Virus record (IMG/VR): IMGVR_UViG_3300028844_001889
Span: 1-31,868 of that record
DNA: 31,868 bases
Direction: 5' to 3' (one strand)
DNA from: a virus
The notes beneath the pieces were generated by a model. That model was not told the DNA's origin. It searched no databases and was given only the letters and a program-made list of their open reading frames with translations. This document shows positions 1-6,042 of this stretch, piece by piece. Both the position numbers and the translations under genes were made by a program. Positions within the stretch are counted from its first letter, which is position 1; every line of letters starts with the position of its first letter.

Positions 1-65
1 CTTTAGTGGAGTTAAAATCTTTAAAAAAAAAGATGCTTGGTCAGAACAATTTAGGAGAGAAACAC

Positions 66-470
66 ATGAAAACGAGTAAAGAATGGAGTATAAAACACGA
101 AGGTCCATTAAATAAAAATAATATTGTTTTTAAAACAGGATTAGCAAAAGAACCAATAAATACTGATGAATATGATAATGCAGAAACTTGGGAAGAACTT
201 GACAAATTTGACAATACACACGAATCTGAAAGCAAAGATATGGATGATATGTGGGTATGTGACTATTGTGGTTCGGAAGAAGTAGAAGAACAGGTATGGA
301 GAAATATGAATACCAAGGAAGCAACAATAGGCAATGATTATCATCAATGTGTAAATTGTGAAGAAATGTGTGTGCCAATGACATACTTTGACTGGCAAGA
401 AAAGATTGCTGAAGAATGTGGAGGCAATAAAGATGAATATGATAAAATAATGGACGGGAGTCGAGCATAA
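66..470 (+). CDS. Zinc-ribbon-like hypothetical phage protein
   Basis: A 134-aa acidic protein of unknown role. Two Cys pairs, C65-x2-C68 (CDYC) and C95-x2-C98 (CVNC), are spaced as in a small zinc ribbon, so zinc binding is likely; the target cannot be read. I start at ATG 66 because AGGAGA (53-58) sits 7 nt upstream; in-frame GTG 6 and ATG 33 have no comparable site, and the frame stays open to the left edge. The last codons lie in a 20-bp tandem duplication (447-488), which moved the stop to 468-470. Without the duplication the stop would overlap the next ATG as ATGA. Confidence 0.75.
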   Translation: MKTSKEWSIKHEGPLNKNNIVFKTGLAKEPINTDEYDNAETWEELDKFDNTHESESKDMDDMWVCDYCGSEEVEEQVWRNMNTKEATIGNDYHQCVNCEEMCVPMTYFDWQEKIAEECGGNKDEYDKIMDGSRA

Positions 471-488
471 TGGACGGGAGTCGAGCAT
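447..488. repeat. 20-bp tandem direct duplication across a gene junction
   Basis: Period-20 identity runs from 447 to 488; the unit is TGGACGGGAGTCGAGCATAA (451-470), repeated from 471 until the last bases change to TGA. The unit contains the GGGAG ribosome site of the following gene, so that site is doubled. Deleting one copy restores an ATGA stop/start overlap between the flanking genes, so the duplication looks recent. It could also be an assembly artefact. Confidence 0.9.
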
Positions 489-696
489 GAATAAAACAGA
501 AGCGCTAAGACCAGGAAGTGGTAAAGCACATTGCAGAGGATTATCTAGAAAAGATTATGCTGTTGCAAATAGAATGATGAAAAATGGAATAATAACAGAA
601 GCTGAACTTATAGAAGCAGGAAAAATATTACCAAAAGGTGTACAAGGTCCTGGAACCAGTAAAGCTTACAAATGGTTTATGGAAGCTAAGGTATGA
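487..696 (+). CDS. Hypothetical small phage protein
   Basis: A 69-aa protein of unknown function. It starts at ATG 487 with GGGAG about 7 nt upstream, inside the second copy of the 20-bp duplication. The sequence is basic at the N-terminus (LRPGSGKAHCRGLSRKDY) and predicted helical after that (KDYAVANRMM, TEAELIEAG), which resembles small helix-turn-helix or recombination-accessory proteins but is not diagnostic. Its stop overlaps the next start as ATGA at 693-696, so the two are probably translationally coupled. Confidence 0.7.
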   Translation: MNKTEALRPGSGKAHCRGLSRKDYAVANRMMKNGIITEAELIEAGKILPKGVQGPGTSKAYKWFMEAKV

Positions 697-1082
697 TTAC
701 AAACAATTATAGAATCTTAGAAAACATAAAATCAAATCTAATGATGGTAAGAGAAGCACTAGATTCTGAAAAGAGAGTCAAAAATAGACACTTTATAACA
801 GATAGATTAGTTGGTGACATTGCTAGCAGATTAGATGTTGGTGCTAAACGCTATGGTGAAGAAGTACCAATAGAAGAAGATGATGGTAGAGATATGGGAT
901 TAGAAGCATACGAAGAATTATGTGATGCAGCAGTATATCTATCATCATTAACATTAAAACTAAAGCAGTACGATGGTGATGATGAAAAGTTAAAGAAAGA
1001 AATAGTTTCTATAAATGGTGTATTTTTCTATATATTATATCAAACAGTTATTTTCTTAAACTCATACGAACCTAAAAAATAA
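693..1082 (+). CDS. MazG-like / all-alpha NTP pyrophosphatase-type protein (tentative)
   Basis: A 129-aa protein with a block RLDVGAKRYGEE...DGRDMGLEAYEELCDAAVYL (about residues 46-83). E71, E74/E75 and D78 on one helix are arranged like the acidic metal-binding residues of the all-alpha NTP pyrophosphatase (MazG/dUTPase-2) superfamily, which hydrolyses nucleoside triphosphates to monophosphates. Phages often carry such enzymes near replication genes, as here. The C-terminal 20 residues are strongly hydrophobic (VFFYILYQTVIFL), which is unusual for the family and could be a membrane anchor. The assignment rests only on this motif. Confidence 0.5.
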   Translation: MITNNYRILENIKSNLMMVREALDSEKRVKNRHFITDRLVGDIASRLDVGAKRYGEEVPIEEDDGRDMGLEAYEELCDAAVYLSSLTLKLKQYDGDDEKLKKEIVSINGVFFYILYQTVIFLNSYEPKK

Positions 1083-1084
1083 TA

Positions 1085-1206
1085 TATAATGCACACAAGC
1101 AAACGCTTGACAATAAGGTTAACTAGTCACTAATCGTCAGGCGTGAGCATAGCTCACGATCTGACTATAGTTAAATCTATGGTTTTAGAGCTAAGTGTGC
1201 ATTATA
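1085..1206 (+). ncRNA. Candidate structured RNA with a 12-bp closing stem
   Basis: TATAATGCACAC (1085-1096) is an exact inverted match to GTGTGCATTATA (1195-1206). Inside are a small hairpin AAGC-AAAC-GCTT (1097-1108), a long imperfect hairpin made of TTAACTA/TAGTTAA (1119-1125/1168-1174), GTCAG/CTGAC (1136-1140/1161-1165) and CGTGAGC-ATA-GCTCACG (1142-1158), then TCTA/TAGA (1176-1179/1186-1189). This gives a cloverleaf-like four-way junction. TAGTCA/TGACTA (1124-1129/1162-1167) and TAGCTC/GAGCTA (1150-1155/1188-1193) offer competing pairings. It is not a tRNA: no T-loop consensus and no acceptor end. It matches no RNA class I recognise. It could be a 5'-UTR regulator or a free small RNA. Confidence 0.5.
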
Positions 1207-1219
1207 ATAAGATAAACTA

Positions 1220-1266
1220 ATTATTGGATTAGTGAGTTACTATGTGTAACTTGCTAGTCTAATAAT
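1220..1266 (+). promoter_or_regulatory. 21-bp 5'-UTR hairpin upstream of the annealing-protein gene
   Basis: Positions 1220-1240 pair with 1246-1266 without interruption around the loop TATGT. Seventeen pairs are Watson-Crick and four are G-U wobbles (1226-1260, 1229-1257, 1233-1253, 1234-1252). All departures from a perfect palindrome are tolerated only in + strand RNA, which points to an RNA rather than a DNA element. No U-tract follows, so it is not an intrinsic terminator. It ends 7 nt before AAGGAG (1274-1279) of the next gene and could be an RNase III processing site or a translation or stability control. Confidence 0.6.
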
Positions 1267-1286
1267 AATAATAAAGGAGAACTTAT

Positions 1287-1841
1287 ATGAAGTTCAAAGG
1301 TAAAGAATATACCGAAGTAAAAGATAGACTTATCGCATTCGCAGATGAGTTTCCACAAGCCTCAATACAAACAGAACTTGTAAGTGTTAATCAAATTATT
1401 GATTCACCTACAGGAGAAACATGTAACGAGTATGTTGTAAAAGCAACAGTAATACCAAATCCACTACAAGAACCAGAATGGTTTTATGTAGGTCATGCAG
1501 CTGAACGTGATAACACAGGATTTGTAAACAAAACATCAGCACTAGAAAACGGAGAAACATCAGCAGTAGGTCGTGCATTAGCATTTGCAGGCTTTGGTGG
1601 TGACTTTGCTATTGCTAGTAAAGAAGAAGTAGATAATGCTAAAGCAAAACAAAAAGTCATTAATCCTACTATCAAATCATTAGAAGCTATGGACAAGCTA
1701 GCTAATTCAGGAATACTATCAGATGAAGATGTATTACGTTATAAACAAAAACGTGGTGCAGGATTCTTTGATACCAAACTAAAAGTCCAACAAAGTACAG
1801 AATACTTTGAATCATTAACTAAAAATAAAGGAGCTAAATAA
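1287..1841 (+). CDS. Erf-like single-strand DNA annealing protein
   Basis: A 184-aa protein with the block KTSALENGETSAVGRALAF (from residue 82) followed by IASKEEVDNA. This matches the signature of Erf-type and related phage annealing proteins (ENAETSAIGRALA...IASAEE), which form rings on single-stranded DNA and pair complementary strands in recombination-dependent replication and end repair. It has a strong site AAGGAG at 1274-1279, 7 nt before ATG. Its stop overlaps the start of the SSB-like gene, a common partner. A structured leader (1085-1266) precedes it. The fold is inferred from the motif only. Confidence 0.65.
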   Translation: MKFKGKEYTEVKDRLIAFADEFPQASIQTELVSVNQIIDSPTGETCNEYVVKATVIPNPLQEPEWFYVGHAAERDNTGFVNKTSALENGETSAVGRALAFAGFGGDFAIASKEEVDNAKAKQKVINPTIKSLEAMDKLANSGILSDEDVLRYKQKRGAGFFDTKLKVQQSTEYFESLTKNKGAK

Positions 1842-2392
1842 TGGCTATAACAGGAACAAGAACCCCTAATAATGCAGGTTCAAAAAAAATGAGAAATTTC
1901 TTTGTTAATAATTGCACAATTGAAAGTGCAGAACAAATTGATTCTCCATACCATGATTGCAGTGTACATCTTAAACTAGTAGATGATAGCAATGGTTATA
2001 ATTATAACTTATTTGTAAATCAAAACTTTGAAAAAGATATTGCAGGAGTAGTAACTGAACTTAAATACCCAGATAACCTAAACTTACTATATGTAGGTAG
2101 TGGACAAGAACTAGCTGTGTCTGATGCAGGCATAGTAGATTTATCATCTTTGGTAGGTAAACAAATTGCAGTAATTAACTACTTATCAAACGGTAAATAT
2201 AAAAAACAAATTTGGCAAAAAGTAGGTTCTATAAATGATACTGATTCATTAATAGCTGAATTTGAAAAATCTGTAGAAGCTGGATATCCAAAAGATTTTA
2301 TTGGGTATACATCTAATGCAGAAGAGGTTAATGACTTAAAAGCAGAAATGCTAAAAGCTGTTACACCTAAATCAGACGGAATGCCATTTTAA
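1841..2392 (+). CDS. SSB-like single-stranded DNA-binding protein (putative)
   Basis: A 183-aa protein rich in beta-strand patterns in its first 130 residues and ending in KSDGMPF. A Pro-Phe tip after a polar tail is the partner-binding hallmark of bacterial and phage SSBs. Position supports the role: it overlaps the annealing-protein gene upstream (TAATGG) and a replication-module gene downstream, and a primase-helicase follows. An alternative is the DUF2815-type phage SSB family. No OB-fold residues are certain by eye, and the tail is less acidic than the classical one. Confidence 0.5.
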   Translation: MAITGTRTPNNAGSKKMRNFFVNNCTIESAEQIDSPYHDCSVHLKLVDDSNGYNYNLFVNQNFEKDIAGVVTELKYPDNLNLLYVGSGQELAVSDAGIVDLSSLVGKQIAVINYLSNGKYKKQIWQKVGSINDTDSLIAEFEKSVEAGYPKDFIGYTSNAEEVNDLKAEMLKAVTPKSDGMPF

Positions 2393-2658
2393 TGACATCT
2401 GAAAAGATAATCATAAAGTGGTTGTCTAGTCGTGTTAATTCTTCAGACCCATGGTTTTATACATATAACTTTGAGTCTGAAGTACCGACATATGGTAGAC
2501 TAGCACACCAAAAAGTACATACTGCAAGTACATATTCAAGAGCATTTAGAAAATTACGTGAAAGTAATACTTTAGAACGCTATGGATTAAAATTAGAAGA
2601 AATAAAACATAATGATAATGGAGCAATTAAAGGATGGAAAATAGTCAAAAGTACGTAG
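2392..2658 (+). CDS. Hypothetical small protein, possible winged helix
   Basis: An 88-aa protein starting in a TAATG overlap with the SSB-like gene and overlapping the primase-helicase start by 25 nt. The pattern STYSRAFRKLRESNTLERYGLKLEEIKHNDNGAIKGWKI resembles a helix-turn-helix followed by a beta wing (recognition helix about residues 47-57, wing 70-84), as in small phage DNA-binding or replication-initiation accessory proteins. Aromatic residues cluster near residue 21 (PWFYTY). Function is unknown; the position inside the replication operon suggests a DNA-related role. Confidence 0.65.
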   Translation: MTSEKIIIKWLSSRVNSSDPWFYTYNFESEVPTYGRLAHQKVHTASTYSRAFRKLRESNTLERYGLKLEEIKHNDNGAIKGWKIVKST

Positions 2659-4436
2659 AGTATGTTGAGAATAGCATCTCTAATAGAAATCAAATTATTC
2701 CAATAGAACTTTATCATAATGCAATAAAACTTACTGCGTTTACAGAAAAAGAAAGTTATGGCTCATATTATAGTCACGATAAATCTTTGTATGATTATGT
2801 AAGCACAAACAGTAGTTTAAAAGGGTATGAAGGGTTAGTCTATGTAAATAGACTAATCCTTGATATCGATAAAAACGGATTAGATGATAACGAGTTATAT
2901 GAACTTGTAAAAAATCATATAGGAGAATGTATAGACTTTGGCATTAAAGAAAAACATATAAATCTATGGTATAGTGGAACAGGTTTTCACATAGAACTAT
3001 TAGATGTATTTGGTTTTCAACCAGCAAAAAATATACACGAAAAAGTAAAACAAACATTGACAAAACACTTTAGTTTTGCTGATAGTATTTACGATAAAAC
3101 TAGAATTATAAGAAGCAATTGGTCTTATAATACTAAAACAAAAGCATACAAAATATATATTCCATTAAAATATGTAGATGACTTATCAATGGAAGATGTA
3201 ATCGATGCTGCTCAATCAGCAGAATCTTACAAATATTACACCGAAGAATATAATGACTGGTTTTTAGAACTTAACAAACCAGGAGTAACAACAGAACCTT
3301 ACTTGCAAACACAGGTTGTAGATGCACCATTTGTTATTAAAAAAGCAACAAACAAAACATCTGAAACAAACTCGGTAGTAACTTGTATGCAACATGTTTT
3401 CAATGAAGGTCCACTAGAAGGCTCTAGACATCAAAAAGGTATGCGTATAGCTTCGTCTTATAGACGTGCAGGTATACCATTTCTTGCTACATTAGCAGCT
3501 TTGTATGAATGGAATAGTGGAAGTATGTCTGATAATCAAGTATCTAGAATAGTAAATGATATATATGAAGGAAATTATCAATATGGATGTAATGATATTA
3601 TTATGTCTGAGTATTGTGACTCTAAATGTATTTACTATAAAAACAAAAACTATACTTTAGATATTAAAGGTATAGAAGAGTTAGAAGATGCTTTTACAGA
3701 ATACATACAAAAAGACTTTGCTAAAAAGTCTATTAATATGGCTAATGTGTTTCCAGGATGTGCACCATACGAACTTAAACCAGGAGAGTTAGTAATATTC
3801 TCAGGAGATACAGGTATGGGTAAAACAGCATTTGTACAACACATTGTAGCTAAAGCTAAAAAAGATACTTTGTTTCTATCACTAGAGATGAATGAGTACT
3901 TAACGTTTCGCAGATTTGTTCAAATAGTAGCAAATAAAACAAAAGAGTGGGTAAATAATACATATCTTTCAAATGAAAATACTTCATTTAAAGAGTTGTT
4001 ATCACATATTAAGATAATGACAATTCAACCACAAATTGATGCAGTAAAACGTATAGTAGCAGAACATCAACCTAGCGTTCTTGTAGTAGATACTACAGAC
4101 GAATTGCAAGTAGAAGGTTATAGAAATGATATACAAGAGCAAAATATGAAAATTGATGCACTAAAAAGTATAGCACAAAAGAATAATACGCTCGTATTAG
4201 CAATACATCATATTAACAAAAGTTCAGCAACATCTGGACAACTAGGAATACATTCATTAAAAGGTTCTTCCAACGTTGTACAAAAAGCAGACAAAGTTAT
4301 TATGATAAAAGGTGCAGATAGAGATGACAAACATAGATTAGTAAGCTCTGTAAAATCTCGTGATGAATCACCACTAGAAATGTTAACTAAGTTTCACTAT
4401 GAAACAATGTCATACGAAAGGATAGAGGTATTATGA
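2634..4436 (+). CDS. Primase-helicase (AEP-like primase domain fused to DnaB-family helicase)
   Basis: A 600-aa two-domain replication protein. The N-terminal part has LILDIDK (D77, D79), YSGTGFHIEL (S114-H119) and an R157/R160...TKTKAYK block, in the order of archaeo-eukaryotic primase motifs I-III. Cysteines C319, C328 and C332 (YCDSKCIYYKNKNY) may bind zinc. The C-terminal part is a RecA-fold helicase: Walker A GDTGMGKT (391-398), SLEM, Walker B VLVVDTTDE (D486), then AIHHINK and SLKGSSNVVQKADKV, as in DnaB/T7 gp4 helicases. It would unwind the fork and make primers. ATG 2634 has GGAG about 9 nt upstream. It ends in an ATGA overlap with the next gene. Confidence 0.85.
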   Translation: MENSQKYVEYVENSISNRNQIIPIELYHNAIKLTAFTEKESYGSYYSHDKSLYDYVSTNSSLKGYEGLVYVNRLILDIDKNGLDDNELYELVKNHIGECIDFGIKEKHINLWYSGTGFHIELLDVFGFQPAKNIHEKVKQTLTKHFSFADSIYDKTRIIRSNWSYNTKTKAYKIYIPLKYVDDLSMEDVIDAAQSAESYKYYTEEYNDWFLELNKPGVTTEPYLQTQVVDAPFVIKKATNKTSETNSVVTCMQHVFNEGPLEGSRHQKGMRIASSYRRAGIPFLATLAALYEWNSGSMSDNQVSRIVNDIYEGNYQYGCNDIIMSEYCDSKCIYYKNKNYTLDIKGIEELEDAFTEYIQKDFAKKSINMANVFPGCAPYELKPGELVIFSGDTGMGKTAFVQHIVAKAKKDTLFLSLEMNEYLTFRRFVQIVANKTKEWVNNTYLSNENTSFKELLSHIKIMTIQPQIDAVKRIVAEHQPSVLVVDTTDELQVEGYRNDIQEQNMKIDALKSIAQKNNTLVLAIHHINKSSATSGQLGIHSLKGSSNVVQKADKVIMIKGADRDDKHRLVSSVKSRDESPLEMLTKFHYETMSYERIEVL

Positions 4437-4627
4437 TAGACAAAATAATAAGACTAGAAACTATGGAAGAGGATAATCATATAATGCAAAAACTTATATT
4501 ATTATCAATATTTAGCATAGGTGTTTTTGTAGCAAATAAAAGCGGACAACATATGACGTTTTCATTTGGTATAGGACCAATAGAAATGGAATGGGGTATA
4601 AGGCTATGGCTCACAGAAACAAAATAA
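4433..4627 (+). CDS. Small single-pass membrane protein
   Basis: A 64-aa protein beginning in an ATGA overlap with the primase-helicase. A hydrophobic segment at about residues 19-34 (KLILLSIFSIGVFVAN) is a probable membrane span, preceded by a charged N-terminus and followed by a short tail. The downstream resolvase gene starts inside its 3' end. The role is unknown. Small early phage membrane proteins often act on host functions or anchor replication, but nothing here selects one. Confidence 0.6.
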   Translation: MIDKIIRLETMEEDNHIMQKLILLSIFSIGVFVANKSGQHMTFSFGIGPIEMEWGIRLWLTETK

Positions 4628-4950
4628 GAGGTAATAACCTTGAACGTGAATGTGTAAATATAGCAAAAGAAGAAGGGCTCTCTGCAAAGAGGGCCTATGC
4701 TTCTGATGGTAGAGCACTAGGAAAATCTGAAAAAGTAGATTGTATGGTAGAGGAATACTGTATACAAGCTAAAAGAAGAAAGAAAGTAGCACAATGGTTA
4801 TATCCAGAGAATCACGCTGAAGATGTAGATATTGTAGTTACGAGGATGGACCGTAAACAAGCATTAGCTGTATTACCATATTCCGAATGGATAAGATTAA
4901 TTAAAATAGAAAAGGAGTATAATAATGGCACAAGCAAGTCTGACAAGTAA
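4606..4950 (+). CDS. Holliday-junction resolvase-like PD-(D/E)XK nuclease
   Basis: A 114-aa protein starting MAHRNKIRGNNLERECVNIA. The pattern GNNLERE (E13/E15), SEKVDCMV (D45) and CIQAKRRKK (Q54, K56) is the catalytic E...D...QxK arrangement of the small phage/archaeal-type resolvases. These cut four-way junctions during replication and before packaging. An in-frame ATG at 4591 would add five residues; I prefer 4606 because family members begin close to this Lys/Arg-rich start, although no upstream site is decisive. It fits with the annealing and SSB-like genes of the same operon. The next gene starts 25 nt before its end. Confidence 0.8.
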   Translation: MAHRNKIRGNNLERECVNIAKEEGLSAKRAYASDGRALGKSEKVDCMVEEYCIQAKRRKKVAQWLYPENHAEDVDIVVTRMDRKQALAVLPYSEWIRLIKIEKEYNNGTSKSDK

Positions 4951-5155
4951 AGAAGTAGCAGAATTAATGAAAGCAGTATCGCAGCTTGTATCAATAAAAA
5001 GTATAGTAAACAATGTAGATGTAGAAACACTAACAAACATACTATACAAATTTGAAAACGCTGGAAGGTCTGATAAAGAAATACTTAGAGCATCAGAAGA
5101 TTCACATGATAGCTTTCAACCTAGAGTAGGGAATTGTGAGTGTTGCGATGATTAA
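4925..5155 (+). CDS. Hypothetical small phage protein with a Cys-rich tail
   Basis: A 76-aa protein with an excellent ribosome site (AGGAG, 4913-4917, then 7 nt, ATG). It is largely helical (SKEVAELMKAVSQLVSIKS, VETLTNILYKFE) and ends in CECCDD, an unusual cluster of three cysteines in four residues that could bind metal with a partner. It overlaps the resolvase end by 26 nt and the next small ORF start (ATGATTAA). Function unknown. Confidence 0.65.
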   Translation: MAQASLTSKEVAELMKAVSQLVSIKSIVNNVDVETLTNILYKFENAGRSDKEILRASEDSHDSFQPRVGNCECCDD

Positions 5156-5297
5156 ATTTAGTAATGAAGAACTGTTGATAATAAGGTCTGCTTTACTTAA
5201 TTTTAAAAAAGCACCATTTGTATCAGAAGAAGAACAAGACGTAATAAAAAGGATTATTAAAAACATTTTTGATAATTTGTTTAAAGAAGAAAAGTAA
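5148..5297 (+). CDS. Short 49-aa ORF, helical, unknown function
   Basis: ATG 5148 lies in an ATGATTAA overlap with the preceding stop, so translation is probably coupled. The product is 49 aa, beginning MIKFSNEELLIIRSALL and ending NLFKEEK. It has amphipathic helix patterns and charged residues typical of small phage helical proteins. Codon use and AT content match the neighbours. It is the last gene before the 5298-5570 non-coding stretch. Confidence 0.55.
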   Translation: MIKFSNEELLIIRSALLNFKKAPFVSEEEQDVIKRIIKNIFDNLFKEEK

Positions 5298-5301
5298 GAT
5301 A

Positions 5302-5476
5302 TTATTCCCCCTCTATAACATGCTTTACAAGGAAGCAGGCAGGTAGCCAATCCAGCATACAGATTGTCTTTATTTTTTAATACTAATAATCTGTTTAATA
5401 AAGTGACTTGTAATGCGAATACATTGGTTGGCACTCATGTATTTATATATTAACTTAAAAATAAGAGGGGGAATAA
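5302..5476 (+). ncRNA. Candidate structured RNA with a 13-bp closing stem
   Basis: TTATTCCCCCTCT (5302-5314) matches AGAGGGGGAATAA (5464-5476) perfectly as an inverted repeat, with GC-rich arms that stand out in AT-rich DNA. Inside are hairpin TGCTT/AAGCA (5321-5325/5333-5337) and a nested arm GCCAA-t-CC/GGTTGGC (5346-5353/5426-5432), GCAT/ATGC (5355-5358/5413-5416), ACAGATT/AATCTGT (5359-5365/5388-5394). GGC-aggta-GCC (5338-5348) would compete with the arm. No ORF crosses it convincingly. The layout (long closing stem, short first hairpin, long nested arm) resembles the element at 1085-1206. It matches no known RNA class I recognise. Confidence 0.5.
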
Positions 5477-5570
5477 AAAAAATTGTGGTATAAATGTATA
5501 CGTGAGATAGTAAGTAAGTAAAGGCTATAGAAGACTATATATTGAGAACATATATAAATGTTAAGGATAG
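5477..5570. other. Short AT-rich non-coding leader
   Basis: No gene is visible here. It contains an extended -10-like TGGTATAAAT at about 5484-5493 without a clear -35 box, a short AGTAAGTAAGTAA tandem run near 5509, and the TTAAGGA ribosome site (5561-5567) of the next micro-ORF. It may be the promoter/leader of the micro-ORF and groES-like genes. Confidence 0.3.
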
Positions 5571-5630
5571 ATGATTATACATAGAAAGCTATACATACAC
5601 GGAGAGTTACCTAAGGAAAATAGACAATGA
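5571..5630 (+). CDS. 19-aa micro-ORF coupled to the next ORF
   Basis: ATG 5571 follows TTAAGGA (5561-5567) by 3-4 nt and encodes MIIHRKLYIHGELPKENRQ. Its TGA stop overlaps the next ATG as ATGA (5627-5630), the same coupling seen between established genes here. It could be a real micro-protein or a leader peptide controlling the following ORF. Length alone keeps confidence low. Confidence 0.4.
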   Translation: MIIHRKLYIHGELPKENRQ

Positions 5631-5716
5631 AATTGATGAGAAAACTGACTAAGAATCAGAAAGATAAAGTAATAGAAAAACGGAGAGCCTTGTACAGACG
5701 TACCACATTAAATTAA
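5627..5716 (+). CDS. 29-aa basic micro-protein
   Basis: ATG 5627 has CTAAGGA (5611-5617) about 9 nt upstream. The peptide begins MKLMRKLTKNQKDKV and ends RRTTLN, with about ten Lys/Arg in 29 residues and helical character. It lies between the 19-aa ORF and the GroES-like gene, 15 nt before the latter. It could bind nucleic acid or an acidic host target; this is inference from charge only. Confidence 0.5.
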   Translation: MKLMRKLTKNQKDKVIEKRRALYRRTTLN

Positions 5717-5731
5717 CAAAAAGGAGATAAG

Positions 5732-5992
5732 ATGAAACCATTAAGAAATGAAATAGTAGTAAAAGCTGTAAAACAAGAAATCAAAACAGCCTCAGGTATT
5801 GTATTACCAGATGCTATACCACCCAAACAAACTACAGGTACAGTTTTAGCAGTAGGAGAAGACACTAAAGAAGTAAAAGTTAATGATAATGTCTTGTTTG
5901 GAGAAAACTCTTACATTGAATTGTCAATTAATGAAAGAAACGTATTATTTATGTCAGAATTAAATATATTGGCAATTTTAGATGAATCTTAA
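5732..5992 (+). CDS. GroES-like co-chaperonin
   Basis: An 86-aa protein with the GroES layout: MKPLRNEIVVK start, mobile-loop motif ASGIVLPDA (about 20-28), TGTVLAVGEDT, VNDNVLFGENS and a final ELNILAILDE strand. GroES forms the heptameric lid of the GroEL chamber. The Cpn10 family is about 95-100 aa, so this is slightly short, mainly in the roof region. Phage co-chaperonins (T4 gp31 and marine phage homologues) adapt host GroEL to fold capsid proteins. No GroEL is present here. AAGGAG (5720-5725) lies 6 nt before ATG. It is the last + strand gene before the convergent virion module. Confidence 0.85.
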   Translation: MKPLRNEIVVKAVKQEIKTASGIVLPDAIPPKQTTGTVLAVGEDTKEVKVNDNVLFGENSYIELSINERNVLFMSELNILAILDES

Positions 5993-6012
5993 AAAAACAA
6001 GCTCTTAAAATA

Positions 6013-6042
6013 GCCCTATACGGCCTTTAAATAGTTATAGGC
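6013..6042. terminator. Possible terminator between convergent gene modules
   Basis: GCCCTATA (6013-6020) pairs with TATAGGC (6036-6042) with one bulged base. Read on the - strand, TTTTAAGAGCTTGTTTTTTT follows, although the T-run is about 15 nt away; on the + strand the following sequence is only moderately T-rich. It sits between the groES-like stop (5992) and the giant gene stop (6123), where a terminator is expected. The geometry is not a textbook intrinsic terminator. Confidence 0.35.

Noticed and set aside
6-65. Longer version of the first gene starting at GTG 6
   Set aside because: No ribosome site at GTG 6, while AGGAGA precedes ATG 66 at ideal spacing.
1107-1134. sigma-70 promoter TTGACA-N16-ACTAAT
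   Set aside because: The -35 is perfect, but the -10 is weak and the bases take part in the RNA arms; not listed as a promoter.
1182-1193. CRISPR array
   Set aside because: Only a 12-nt match to one repeat type, no repeated spacers anywhere in the window.
1085-1206. tRNA or tmRNA gene
   Set aside because: The folding is cloverleaf-like, but there is no TTCRA T-loop, no D-loop GG, no anticodon stem of 5 bp with a 7-nt loop, and the closing stem is 12 bp.
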